Positions 8,109 to 16,524 of a stretch of 48,443 bases of DNA are shown here, in pieces. Position 1 is the stretch's first letter. Each line of letters begins with the position of its first letter. Below the pieces are notes generated by a model. It had not been told where the DNA came from. It was given only the letters and a program-made list of their open reading frames with translations, and made no database searches. The translations under genes and the position numbers were made by a program. Source of the DNA: SCUN01 sp964355365 (GTDB lineage: Bacteria; Acidobacteriota; Vicinamibacteria; Vicinamibacterales; SCN-69-37); contig CAYHEX010000002.1 in assembly GCA_964355365.1 (NCBI GenBank), positions 1-48,443 on the forward strand. The letters run 5' to 3'.

Positions 8109-9161
8109 CTAAGGGTTGATGTCTGAGGGCGTGTCGACGTCTTTGAGGACGCCCGGATCGTCGACATCGAGCTCTTGCCGCACGAGACTAATCGCGGCGA
8201 ACGCTTCGTTCAGCGGCGGTGCAGCATCGACGGCGAGCAGTTGCTGAGCGAGCTCGAGCGGGAACGCGAGCGGATGGCCGCGCTGGTCGCCGTGGCGCGG
8301 GCACACTGCGCGGCCTGTGCGCGCGCATTCGTCGATCACCGCGCGGATCGTTTCGGCACGAACGAACGGCATGTCTGCGGGATGCACAAGGATCACGTGG
8401 GCATCGCTCGCCACCGCCTCGGCCAGACCGATCTGAATCGACGAAAACATTCCCCGCTCGGGTTGCGGATTGTTGTCGACGACGATGACGCGTGAGGCGC
8501 CGGCGTCTTTCAATACGCTCACGACGCGCTGCAGCATCGGCACACCGTCGATCAGCGCCTGTCGTTTGTCGCTGCCGAAACGCGAGCTCTTGCCAGAGGC
8601 CGGCACAACAGCAATCACCGTACTCGTTGGTCGCGCGTCGTGGCTGGCGCCACCGGTGGCGTCGGCAATGAACGGCGTCACTCGCGGGACAAAGCGATGC
8701 ACGTGGCGGCAGTACTCCGCGTAGCTGGAGCCGAATCGCGTGCGGAGCTGTGGCTCCTCGACGAGCGGAATGAACGTGAGATTGAGTAGCGCAAAGAAGC
8801 CGGCCCATGCCGCGTGGACGTCCGAGCGGAGTACCAGCGCCTGCGCGCACAGCACGAGGAACACGCCGGTGATCATCGGGTTGCGTACGTAGCGATACGG
8901 GCCGGTGGCGACGAAGCGCGTGGGGGGATCCCAGGGCGCCAGCGTGCCGTCGCCTTCGAGGAAAAACTTGAGGACCGACGACACGGCCAGCGCGGCGCCG
9001 ACAAAGAACAGGATGGCTCCGGCGAAACCGACTGCCGTTGCCGGCCACGACACCGGCCAGGCGAACGACACGCCGTAGTGGATCGCGAGCCAGCGCGGCA
9101 CGACGGTGATGACCACGAACGGCAGCACCGCGATCGCGAGAAGGTGGCGAAGGATCTTCAC
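8109..9161 (-). CDS. Fusion of an isoprenylcysteine-methyltransferase-like membrane domain and a MocA-like nucleotidyltransferase
   Basis: Single 350-residue frame. Residues 1-~170 are a polytopic membrane methyltransferase of the ICMT/PEMT type: several hydrophobic helices, then FVATGPYRYVRNPMITG and the EEPQLRTRFGSSYAEYC motif that binds S-adenosylmethionine in that family. Residues ~180-350 are a MobA/MocA-type NTP transferase: VVPASGKSSRFGSDKRQAL is the nucleotide loop, LVHPADMPFV the metal site, and QRGHPLAFP the later conserved motif. MocA makes molybdopterin cytosine dinucleotide for hydroxylases such as that at 10.8-13.7 kb. A fusion of these two activities is unusual to me. A lost stop between two formerly separate genes is the alternative. 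Confidence 0.8.
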   Translation of the reverse strand: MKILRHLLAIAVLPFVVITVVPRWLAIHYGVSFAWPVSWPATAVGFAGAILFFVGAALAVSSVLKFFLEGDGTLAPWDPPTRFVATGPYRYVRNPMITGVFLVLCAQALVLRSDVHAAWAGFFALLNLTFIPLVEEPQLRTRFGSSYAEYCRHVHRFVPRVTPFIADATGGASHDARPTSTVIAVVPASGKSSRFGSDKRQALIDGVPMLQRVVSVLKDAGASRVIVVDNNPQPERGMFSSIQIGLAEAVASDAHVILVHPADMPFVRAETIRAVIDECARTGRAVCPRHGDQRGHPLAFPLELAQQLLAVDAAPPLNEAFAAISLVRQELDVDDPGVLKDVDTPSDINP

Positions 9162-9164
9162 CGT

Positions 9165-9422
9165 TCAGTGATCTTCTTTGCGGTGGTGATCGATTTCGCG
9201 CTCGGTGGCGGCGTTGTCTTTGTACGCCTGCTTCGCGGCGCGCTGGGTTTGCTTGGACGCCGCAGCCTGACGCTGCTCTTTCGAGGTCGACGCAAACACC
9301 GACAGCAGTCGTTCGGGGTCGCCCGCGTGACACTCCGGGCACTCGATCGGCGGCGTGTCGTGCCGAATCAGCGCCTCGAACTGGTGGCCGCAGGCACGGC
9401 AACGGAAGTCATGGAGCGGCAT
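9165..9422 (-). CDS. FmdB-type zinc ribbon protein
   Basis: Small cytoplasmic protein of 85 residues with the FmdB zinc-ribbon start MPLHDFRCRACGHQFEALI and a second pair CPECH about 20 residues later, giving CxxC plus CxxC for one zinc. A lysine, alanine and histidine-rich tail follows (DHHRKEDH). FmdB-family proteins have been tied to regulation or assembly in C1 and amide metabolism, but most members are uncharacterised. It ends 3 nt before the fused methyltransferase gene and is divergent from the Bcp gene, with starts only about 25 bp apart. Confidence 0.85.
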   Translation of the reverse strand: MPLHDFRCRACGHQFEALIRHDTPPIECPECHAGDPERLLSVFASTSKEQRQAAASKQTQRAAKQAYKDNAATEREIDHHRKEDH

Positions 9423-9445
9423 GCAGGGAAATGTATGCTATTTCC

Positions 9446-9913
9446 ATGTCGCTGATCGAGGTTGGCAAGAAGGCTCCCGCGTTCTCATTGAAAGACCAGC
9501 ACGGCGCCGCGCACAAACTGTCGGACTACGCCGGCAAGCCGGTGGTGCTCTACTTCTATCCGAAGGACGACACGCCGGGTTGCACGAAGGAGAGCTGCGC
9601 GTTTCAGGAGAACCTGCCGAAGTTCAAGACCAGCACGGCCGTGATCTTCGGCGTGAGCATCCTCGACGAGAAGAGCAAGAAGAAGTTCGCCGACAAGTTC
9701 AACCTGACGTTCTCACTGCTTGCCGACGCCGAGCACGTGATGGCCGAGAAGTACGGCGTCTGGCAGGAGAAGTCGCTCTACGGCCGCAAGTTCATGGGCA
9801 TCGTCCGCACAACGTACTTGATCGGCGCCGACGGCAAGGTGGCGCATCGCTGGGACAACGTCAAAGTGGACGGCCACGCGGAAGAAGTGCTCGCCGCGGT
9901 CAAAGCCCTCTAA
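9446..9913 (+). CDS. bcp: Peroxiredoxin of the Bcp/PrxQ type
   Basis: Thioredoxin-dependent peroxidase reducing hydrogen peroxide and alkyl hydroperoxides. The protein (155 residues from ATG 9446) has the family opening VGKKAPAFSLKDQHG and the catalytic motif YFYPKDDTPGCTKESC, with the peroxidatic Cys in GCT and a resolving Cys five residues later, as in PrxQ. An alternative in-frame start at 9431 adds MYAIS. The start at 9446 is preferred because the family begins at this point. A TATGCTAT box at 9434-9441 resembles a -10 element and would give an almost leaderless transcript. Confidence 0.92.
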   Translation: MSLIEVGKKAPAFSLKDQHGAAHKLSDYAGKPVVLYFYPKDDTPGCTKESCAFQENLPKFKTSTAVIFGVSILDEKSKKKFADKFNLTFSLLADAEHVMAEKYGVWQEKSLYGRKFMGIVRTTYLIGADGKVAHRWDNVKVDGHAEEVLAAVKAL

Positions 9914-9944
9914 CCGCCGCGCTGCGATGTCGCCGGCGCGCCGG

Positions 9945-10679
9945 TCACTTATGGTGCCGATGGCGAAACCGGTGCTCCACCAGCACGCGATGCGATCTGG
10001 TGAGGGGCAGAATGGCCCCGTCGAAGAGCAGCAGGCTCGCGTCGCCGTTCGGCAGGGGCCGGATCTCGCGAATCTTCGCGAGGTTCACGATCGACGACCG
10101 ATGCGTGCGCATGAATCCGTCGCCCTGTAGCTCGTCGATCACCGACTGCATCGAGCGCCGGATCAGTGGCCGGCGCCGGCCCGCGTGGATCTTGGTGCAA
10201 TAGTCCTCGGCTTCGATCCAGTTGATCTCGCTGACCGGAATCACCACCTGGTCGTCACCCGGCTTCACGATCAGCGTGCGGGGCCGGTGACTGAAGATCG
10301 CCGGGTGGGCGCGGTCGAGCGCCGTGAGCACCCGCATCATCACCGCGCCAAAGCGCTCGTCGCTGAACGGCTTCAACAAATAGTCGAACGCGTGGGCGTC
10401 GAACGCCAGCGCCGAGACGTCTTCGAATGAGGTGGTGAACACCACGATCGGCACCGTATCGAGCCCGGCCGAATGGACCTCGTCGAGCCCGGTGGCCCCT
10501 GGCATTTGCACGTCGATAAACAGAATGTCCGGCCGCAGCTGGTGAATCGCGTCCACGGCGGCCTGAGCATGGTCGCATTCCCCGACCACATCCACGTGGT
10601 CGTACTGTCCCAGCATCGCGTGTATGACCCGCCGCGTCGGCGGATTGACGTCAACGACGAGAACTGTCCACTTCTTCAT
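9945..10679 (-). CDS. LytTR-family response regulator
   Basis: Receiver domain plus LytTR DNA-binding domain, 244 residues from ATG 10679. AGGGA stands about 9 nt upstream of that start and would be too close to the next ATG at 10688. The receiver has Asp56 in LFIDVQMPG and the conserved Lys in FDYLLKPFSD. The LytTR part (residues ~140-240) shows INWIEAEDYCTKIH, RSMQSVIDELQGDGFMRTHR and SSIVNLAKIREI, which are characteristic. Partner sensor kinase genes (LytS/histidine kinase) are absent from the window. A G10 homopolymer (10699-10708) lies about 20 bp upstream of the start. Confidence 0.92.
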   Translation of the reverse strand: MKKWTVLVVDVNPPTRRVIHAMLGQYDHVDVVGECDHAQAAVDAIHQLRPDILFIDVQMPGATGLDEVHSAGLDTVPIVVFTTSFEDVSALAFDAHAFDYLLKPFSDERFGAVMMRVLTALDRAHPAIFSHRPRTLIVKPGDDQVVIPVSEINWIEAEDYCTKIHAGRRRPLIRRSMQSVIDELQGDGFMRTHRSSIVNLAKIREIRPLPNGDASLLLFDGAILPLTRSHRVLVEHRFRHRHHK

Positions 10680-10698
10680 CGAGTTCATTCCCTGGGCT

Positions 10699-10708
10699 GG
10701 GGGGGGGG
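10699..10708. repeat. Homopolymer G10
   Basis: Ten consecutive G residues (C10 on the minus strand) about 20 bp upstream of the LytTR regulator start. The length could vary by slippage and could also be a sequencing weak point. Confidence 0.8.
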
Positions 10709-10767
10709 CCGACCCGATCTTCTTCGCTGGAGGCCCCTGAGCGCCACCTTTTCCCGTGGCCCCTGGC

Positions 10768-10816
10768 ACTTCCCACTTGCCACTTGTTACTTGCTACTTG
10801 CTACTTGCTACTTGCT
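10768..10816. repeat. Seven tandem heptamers ACTTGCT and variants
   Basis: Units read ACTTCCC, ACTTGCC, ACTTGTT and then four exact ACTTGCT copies. The array ends 25 bp before the ATG of the 2Fe-2S subunit gene, in the divergent promoter region shared with the LytTR regulator. Confidence 0.9.
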
Positions 10817-10841
10817 CCTCTGCCCTTACAATGTCGGAATC

Positions 10842-11417
<576 letters not shown>

Positions 11418-11429
11418 GCGGAGACTCCC

Positions 11430-13691
11430 ATGACCACAGCCACAGTGAATCGCCGCTCCTTCCTCAAAGTTAGCGCCGCCGCCGGCGGCGGCCTCATGGT
11501 CGCGATGTACACCGACGCGTTCGCGGACCTGCTCGCGCAGGGCCGCCAGGGCGGACCGCCCGCCGCGCCGCTCACGCCTGACGCGTTCATCACGATCTCC
11601 CCCGAGGGGATCGTCACCATCACGGGCAAGAACCCCGAGATCGGTCAGGGCATCCGCACGGCGCTGCCGATGATCATCGCGGAAGAGCTCGACGTGGACT
11701 GGAAGGACGTGCGCGTCGTCCAGGGCGACGTCAACGCGGCGAAGTACGGCGGCCAGTCGGCCGGCGGCAGCACCGCGATCCCGGGCAACTACACCCCGAT
11801 GCGCCAGATCGGCGCCGCCGCGCGCGCGCAGCTCGTGGCCGCCGCCGCAGCCACATGGAATGTGCCGGAAGGTGAATTGACGACGGCCGCGGGCAAGGTC
11901 ACGCACAAGGCGTCAAACCGCACGATCGGCTACGGAGCGCTCACGGCGAAGGCCGCGACCATTCCCGCGCCCGCCCTCGCGTCGGTCACGCTGAAGGACC
12001 CGAAGAACTTCACGATCATCGGCACGAGCAAGCGCGACGTCGACATCAAGTCGATTGTCACGGGCAAGCCGCTCTTCGGCAGCGACCTGAATCTGCCGGG
12101 GATGAAGTTCGCGATCTACGAGAAGTGCCCGGTCTACGGCGGCACGGTGACGAGCGCGAACACCGCGGAGATCAAGGCCCTCAAGGGCATCGTGGATTGC
12201 GTGGTGATCAGCGCAGACGCGCAGAACAGCCTCGCGGCCGGTGTGGCGATCGTGGCGGACAGCTGGTGGACGGCGCAGCAGGCGCGCACGAAGCTGAAGA
12301 TCGTATGGAACGAAGGACCGACGGCAGCCAACAGCTCGAAGGGCTTCGACGCACAGGCGCTGGCGTACTCGAAGAAGGAACCGCAGACCGTCACGCGCAG
12401 CGACGGCGACGTGCAGGTGGCGCTGAAGGGCGCGGCCAAGACCGTGGAAGCCGCGTATCAGTATCCGTTCCTCGTGCACGCGCAGATGGAACCGAGCAAC
12501 TGCACGTCGCAGTTTGCCAACGGGAAGCTCGAGGTCTGGGCCACGAGCCAGACGCCGCAGCAGGCGCTCGGCCTCGCCGCGCGCGTGTGCGGCATCCAGC
12601 CGGACGCGATCACGATGCACCTGTTGCGCATGGGTGGCGGCTTCGGCCGTCGTCTCGCGAACGACTACGTCGCGGAGAGCGCGGCCATCGCCAAAGCCGT
12701 GCCGGGCGCGCCGATTCAACTGCGCTGGACGCGTGAAGACGACATGCGCTGGGACGTCTACAACCGCGCAGCCGGCTGGCACTTCCTGCAGGGCGGCGTC
12801 GATGCGAGCGGCAAGATCGTGGCGTGGCGCAATCACTTCGTCACGGTCGGCACGATCACCAAGGGTCCGGACGGCAACCCCGTCGGCCGGCCATCGGGCT
12901 CGGCCAACCTCAGCGGCAACGAGTTCCCCGCGCGCTTCGTGCCGAACTTCGCGATCGTGCAGTCCATCAACGAGAGCGGCATTCCGACAGGTCCCAATCG
13001 CGCACCGGGCAGCAACGTCAACGCGTTCGTCATGCAGGGCTTCCTCGATGAACTCGCGCACGCCGCGGGCAAGGACCCGGTCGCGTTTCTCGTGCAACTG
13101 CTCGACACGACGCCGCTGCCGATTCCGCAGCAGCAGGGTCCGGGCGGCGGCGGCGGTGGCGGCTTCAACGCCGCGCGCGCAAAGGGCGTCGTGCTGCTGG
13201 CCGCGGAGAAGAGCGGCTGGGGCAAGCGCACGCTGCCGAAGGGCACAGGCATGGGCATCGCGTTCCACTTCAGCCACTCGGGCTACTTCGCGGAAGTGGC
13301 GGAAGTCACCGTCGACGCACAGAAGCGCGTGAAGGTGAACAAGGTCTGGGTCGCCGGCGACATCGGCCGTCAGATCGTGAACCCGACCAACGCGAGAAAT
13401 CAGAGCGAAGGCTGCGTGGTCGACGGGCTCGGTCAAGCCATGGGTCTCGAGCTCACGATCGACGGCGGCAAAGTGGTGCAGCAGAACTTCAACACCTACC
13501 CGCTGATCCGCATGAAGCACGCGCCCATCGCGATCCAGACGGACTTCCTGCTCTCCGACAACAACCCGACCGGTATCGGCGAACCCGCCATGCCGCCGGC
13601 GATCCCGGCGCTGTGCAACGCGATCTTCGCCGCCACCGGCGAGCGCCTGCGCTCGCTGCCGCTCTCCAAGCACGGATACTCTTGGGCGTAG
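11430..13691 (+). CDS. Molybdopterin-binding subunit of a molybdenum hydroxylase (IorB type)
   Basis: Catalytic subunit of 753 residues carrying molybdenum cofactor. It begins with a twin-arginine signal (NRRSFLKVSAAAGGG), so the folded enzyme with its 2Fe-2S partner is exported to the periplasm. Conserved features of the IorB family are visible: GKNPEIGQGIRTALPMIIAE, GGQSAGGSTAI, LRMGGGFGRR, YNRAAGWHF, TGPNRAPGSNVNAFVMQGF and IGEPAMPPAIPAL near the end. The length matches the single-fused large subunit of isoquinoline or aldehyde oxidoreductases. The gene is followed by a cytochrome c, the probable electron acceptor. XdhC and MocA-like proteins elsewhere in the window could mature it. Confidence 0.93.
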   Translation: MTTATVNRRSFLKVSAAAGGGLMVAMYTDAFADLLAQGRQGGPPAAPLTPDAFITISPEGIVTITGKNPEIGQGIRTALPMIIAEELDVDWKDVRVVQGDVNAAKYGGQSAGGSTAIPGNYTPMRQIGAAARAQLVAAAAATWNVPEGELTTAAGKVTHKASNRTIGYGALTAKAATIPAPALASVTLKDPKNFTIIGTSKRDVDIKSIVTGKPLFGSDLNLPGMKFAIYEKCPVYGGTVTSANTAEIKALKGIVDCVVISADAQNSLAAGVAIVADSWWTAQQARTKLKIVWNEGPTAANSSKGFDAQALAYSKKEPQTVTRSDGDVQVALKGAAKTVEAAYQYPFLVHAQMEPSNCTSQFANGKLEVWATSQTPQQALGLAARVCGIQPDAITMHLLRMGGGFGRRLANDYVAESAAIAKAVPGAPIQLRWTREDDMRWDVYNRAAGWHFLQGGVDASGKIVAWRNHFVTVGTITKGPDGNPVGRPSGSANLSGNEFPARFVPNFAIVQSINESGIPTGPNRAPGSNVNAFVMQGFLDELAHAAGKDPVAFLVQLLDTTPLPIPQQQGPGGGGGGGFNAARAKGVVLLAAEKSGWGKRTLPKGTGMGIAFHFSHSGYFAEVAEVTVDAQKRVKVNKVWVAGDIGRQIVNPTNARNQSEGCVVDGLGQAMGLELTIDGGKVVQQNFNTYPLIRMKHAPIAIQTDFLLSDNNPTGIGEPAMPPAIPALCNAIFAATGERLRSLPLSKHGYSWA

Positions 13692-13702
13692 GAGCATTCA
13701 AC

Positions 13703-14197
13703 ATGGGGGGTGGCCATGGGGGACCATGGGGAAAACGCTCTCGTAGCCGCGGACCTTTAGGTCCGCGGACAACCGGGGACCTGAAGGTCCCCGGCTACGT
13801 TTGTCTGGCAGTCGTGTTCGTCATGACAATCGCTCCGCGCGCGCAACAGGTCACCGTCAAAGACGGCGTCTACACCAAAGCCCAGGCGGAACGCTCAAAA
13901 GAGCTGTGGGCCAAGGCCTGCGCGCAGTGTCACACGCTCGGAGATCTGTCCTCGGCCGCGGCAGACAAAGGCCCCGCGCTCTCGGGCGACGCGTTCATGA
14001 CCAAGTGGAACGGCAAGACGGTCTTTGAACTCGCCGACGGCATTCAGAAAAACATGCCGAACGACTTCTCAATGGAAGTGAACGCGGCACAGGCGACCGA
14101 TCTGACGGCGCTGATCCTGCAGACCAACGGCTTCCCCGCCGGCAACAAGGAACTCGCCGCGGGTGACAGCCAGAAAGCGATTGCGATCATCAAGTGA
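13703..14197 (+). CDS. Periplasmic c-type cytochrome, start affected by repeats
   Basis: Monohaem cytochrome c (CAQCH haem motif, class I fold) that probably accepts electrons from the preceding molybdenum hydroxylase. The start is uncertain. ATG 13703 has GGAG 8 nt upstream, overlapping the previous stop, and would give a 49-residue presequence: a basic n-region (KRSRSR) encoded by CATGGGG and GGACC repeats, then VCLAVVFVMTIAPRAQQ as the hydrophobic core. Starts inside that core (GTG 13814, ATG 13823) would leave too short a signal peptide. I therefore prefer 13703, with the repeat elements now supplying the n-region. The gene overlaps or abuts the SRPBCC gene. Confidence 0.75.
   Translation: MGGGHGGPWGKRSRSRGPLGPRTTGDLKVPGYVCLAVVFVMTIAPRAQQVTVKDGVYTKAQAERSKELWAKACAQCHTLGDLSSAAADKGPALSGDAFMTKWNGKTVFELADGIQKNMPNDFSMEVNAAQATDLTALILQTNGFPAGNKELAAGDSQKAIAIIK
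13742..13799. repeat. Composite GGACC palindromic element
   Basis: Two adjacent palindromes, CCGCGGACCTTTAGGTCCGCGG-type (22 bp, 13747-13768) and CCGGGGACCTGAAGGTCCCCGG-type (22 bp, 13773-13794), enclosed by an outer inverted repeat CGTAGCC / GGCTACG. The same 58-60 bp plan is found at 27304-28829, where an insertion sequence splits it, and partial copies occur near 11390, 31648-31761 and 32251. Confidence 0.92.
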
Positions 14198-14199
14198 GC

Positions 14200-14577
14200 A
14201 TGGAATTCACCAAGGACGTTCTCATCAACGGCGCGCCCGCCGACATCTCCGGCATCATGTTCGACCCGATGCGCGAACACGAGTGGATGACGGCGGTGAC
14301 ATCGTCCGTTCCGCAAACACCCGGCATCACCGTCGGCGCGGAAGTGAAGCGCACCAGCATCGTCAACGGCGCCGAAGTGTCGTGGTCGACGGCCGTAGAC
14401 GCGTTCCACTTTCCCCACGTGCTGCGTCTGACGATTGGCGGCGGTGCCAGTGGCTACATCCGTTATGAAGTGCAACGATCGGGCGGAGGCTCGGTTGCGC
14501 GCATCCGCGCGACAAGCGAACAGGATCTCTTCGGATTCGACGTGGAGAAACTGAAGGCCCTAGTCGAACGTACGTAG
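14200..14577 (+). CDS. SRPBCC (START/Bet v1-like) protein
   Basis: Small protein of about 125 residues (127 from an alternative GTG at 14194 that overlaps the cytochrome stop). It begins MEFTKDVLINGAPADI and has the strand-rich pattern of the SRPBCC superfamily (MREHEWMTAV, FHFPHVLRLTIGGG, YIRYEVQ, helix DVEKLKALVERT). SRPBCC proteins such as CoxG accompany molybdenum hydroxylases, where they may help anchoring or assembly; the same role is inferred here from position. It is the last gene of the operon. Confidence 0.75.
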   Translation: MEFTKDVLINGAPADISGIMFDPMREHEWMTAVTSSVPQTPGITVGAEVKRTSIVNGAEVSWSTAVDAFHFPHVLRLTIGGGASGYIRYEVQRSGGGSVARIRATSEQDLFGFDVEKLKALVERT

Positions 14578-14608
14578 GCCGACCTGCTCTTCGAGGTCGG
14601 CGCTCACA

Positions 14609-15169
14609 TCAGGGGCGCGCCAGTTCGAACCGCACTACTTCCTGATCGGGCGGCGCACCGGAGTCGTAGCCGCGGCCGGTCATCACGAAGCCGGCTTTCC
14701 GCAGCACCCCAATCGACGGCGCGCCAGAAGCCAACGTGTGCGCGCAGATCATCTGCACTTTGGGATGCGTGAACGCGAAGTCCACCCAGCCCTTCACCGC
14801 CTCGAGCGCGTAGCCTCGGCGATGGAACTCCGGCAATACCGAGTAGCCGATCTCGACGATGCCGTCGACATCCGGGCCGCCTTTGAAGCCGCCCGCGCCA
14901 ACGAGCGTGCCGGGCGCGCCGTTCTCACCGGGCAACTCGATGCAGTAGAACCCCCACGGCGCATCGGCCGGGTGTTTGCGCAGCCACTCGAGCGTGTAGT
15001 TCACCGCCGCGGTATCAAAGTGCTCCGGTGGCCACGAGGCCGGCACCGTGCGACCCATCGCCTCAGCCAACGCATCGTTGCCCTTGAGCGCCGCGCGGAG
15101 ATGCGCTTCGGTCGCAGGGATCAGTCGCAATCTCGAGGTGGTGATCGGCTCGGGCACTCGGGTGGGCAT
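14609..15169 (-). CDS. GNAT family N-acetyltransferase (RimJ/RimL type)
   Basis: Acetyl-CoA-dependent acetyltransferase of 186 residues. It opens with TTSRLRLIPATEAH, typical of the RimJ/RimL subgroup, and has the acetyl-CoA loop EFHRRGYALEAVKGWVDFAF followed by SGAPSIGVLRKAGFVMTGRG. The substrate is unknown. It starts 6 nt after the stop of the DUF1415 gene on the same strand, so the two are probably co-transcribed. Confidence 0.9.
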   Translation of the reverse strand: MPTRVPEPITTSRLRLIPATEAHLRAALKGNDALAEAMGRTVPASWPPEHFDTAAVNYTLEWLRKHPADAPWGFYCIELPGENGAPGTLVGAGGFKGGPDVDGIVEIGYSVLPEFHRRGYALEAVKGWVDFAFTHPKVQMICAHTLASGAPSIGVLRKAGFVMTGRGYDSGAPPDQEVVRFELARP

Positions 15170-15175
15170 GCAGCC

Positions 15176-15772
15176 CTATTCTCTACCGAATGGGCCCGGG
15201 GCGTCTGCCTCTGCCACATCCTGGCGACATTGTTCCTGCAACGCCGCCAGGCCTGTCGCGCCTAGCGCCGTCATCGTTCGAATATTGGTCTCGAAGATCG
15301 CTTCCGGGGCCGGAAAGGTCGCGATCACACGACTGACGCTGGCTTCCCGCAACAGGTGCAGAGTCGGATACGGCGAGCGGTTCGTCGCATTGGACACGTC
15401 GTCAACCGCCGTGCCGGCGAACTGATACCGCGGATGCAGGCTCGCCAGCTGCAGGACGCCTTCGCCGACGAGCTCGGCCACGGCGGATTCCGCAACCGTG
15501 AGGAAATCGTTGTAGTCGAGAAAGTCCGCCAACGTCATTGGATGGATCAGCAGTGTTGTCTCGATCTCCGCGGGATCGGTATTGATGAGGAGGCGTACTT
15601 CGTCGCACAGAACGACGCGCAGCGCCTCTGGGCTATCGGCGTCCGACACGGCGTAGCGGATCTGGCGTTTGACTTCCACGGCCTTGGCGAACGGGCACAG
15701 GTTCAGCCCGATGACGACGCGGTTCACCCACGCACGGGTGTCGGCAATGATGGTGTCGTGGGGCGTCGTCAA
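15176..15772 (-). CDS. DUF1415 family protein
   Basis: Protein of 198 residues with the family hallmarks VIGLNLCPFAKAV near the N-terminus, DYNDFL in the middle, LHPRYQFAG, and NRSPYPTLHLLREASV. The function of DUF1415 is not established. The single Cys in LCPFA is conserved in the members I recall. It stands upstream of the acetyltransferase gene. Confidence 0.88.
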   Translation of the reverse strand: MTTPHDTIIADTRAWVNRVVIGLNLCPFAKAVEVKRQIRYAVSDADSPEALRVVLCDEVRLLINTDPAEIETTLLIHPMTLADFLDYNDFLTVAESAVAELVGEGVLQLASLHPRYQFAGTAVDDVSNATNRSPYPTLHLLREASVSRVIATFPAPEAIFETNIRTMTALGATGLAALQEQCRQDVAEADAPGPFGRE

Positions 15773-15882
15773 GGGTGCGCCACTCGACGATAGTCCCGAT
15801 CAGGGACTTCCGTTCAGATGTTTCTCACCGCGGCTTCAGCGCGACGATCGCGGGGCGTCCGTATGGGGACGAGAGGTAACCG

Positions 15883-16524
15883 ATGACGCTCACTCACTGG
15901 TCCAGAGTTCTGATCCCGACAATTGCCCTCCTTGCCACGCCCAGCCCCGCCGCCGCTCAACTCGCACCCCTTCCACAGATCGACCATTCCACACTGAAGA
16001 CCGCTCAGGTCATCGAAGACGTGCCGTGCGGTGCCGGACCGCTCTGGCGTTTCAGCGACGACGGCCGTCTGCATCGGTGCACGCTGGACCGGGACGCGAC
16101 CGTGCGCGGCGTGGCGTTGCCGAAAGGCACCTCCGTGACGTTCAACGCCAACGGCACACACCGCGTCGTATTCCTGCCGCGCACCTTCACGATCGAAGGC
16201 CACACCTGCCGCGGCTCAGCTGACAGCTTCATGACCGAGCTCTATCCCGACGGCCGGCTCCGAACCTGTTGGATCCCTGACGACGTGGTCATTCAGAGCA
16301 TCCCGTGCGCCGCGTTTTCGATGTGGTCCGACGTGGTGAGGCGCAACCCGAGCGGCGTTCGGTTCCATCAGAACGGCATGCTCGCAAGCTGCCGGCTGTC
16401 GAAAGACGTCATGCTCAACGGCAGCAAGTTGAAGAAGGGCGACCGCATCCAGCTCGACGGGACCGGTCACCTCGTGGCGGGCGCGAATTCGCCATACAAT
16501 CCCCCTCAGGGGGCTCCCGGATGA
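15883..16524 (+). CDS. Secreted protein with repeated F-x-x-G-x-L-x-x-C motifs, unknown function
   Basis: Protein of 213 residues with a Sec signal (LIPTIALLATPSPAAAQ). The mature part repeats a short motif: FSDDGRLHRCTLDRD, LYPDGRLRTCWIPDD, FHQNGMLASCRLSKD, each followed by a beta-strand-like stretch with a conserved Cys (VPCGAG, IPCAAF). This resembles MORN-like or toxin-immunity repeat proteins but I cannot assign a family. The stop overlaps the next start as ATGA, so it is coupled to the VWFA-type gene. Confidence 0.75.
   Translation: MTLTHWSRVLIPTIALLATPSPAAAQLAPLPQIDHSTLKTAQVIEDVPCGAGPLWRFSDDGRLHRCTLDRDATVRGVALPKGTSVTFNANGTHRVVFLPRTFTIEGHTCRGSADSFMTELYPDGRLRTCWIPDDVVIQSIPCAAFSMWSDVVRRNPSGVRFHQNGMLASCRLSKDVMLNGSKLKKGDRIQLDGTGHLVAGANSPYNPPQGAPG

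Noticed and set aside
8188..9402. 404-residue minus frame overlapping the fusion gene
   Set aside because: An alternative frame with Arg/Pro/Ala bias that crosses both fmdB and the fusion gene.
11913..13697. 594-residue open frame on the minus strand
   Set aside because: It is antisense to the Moco-binding subunit, Arg/Ala/His-rich, with no domain. The plus-strand gene has clear motifs.
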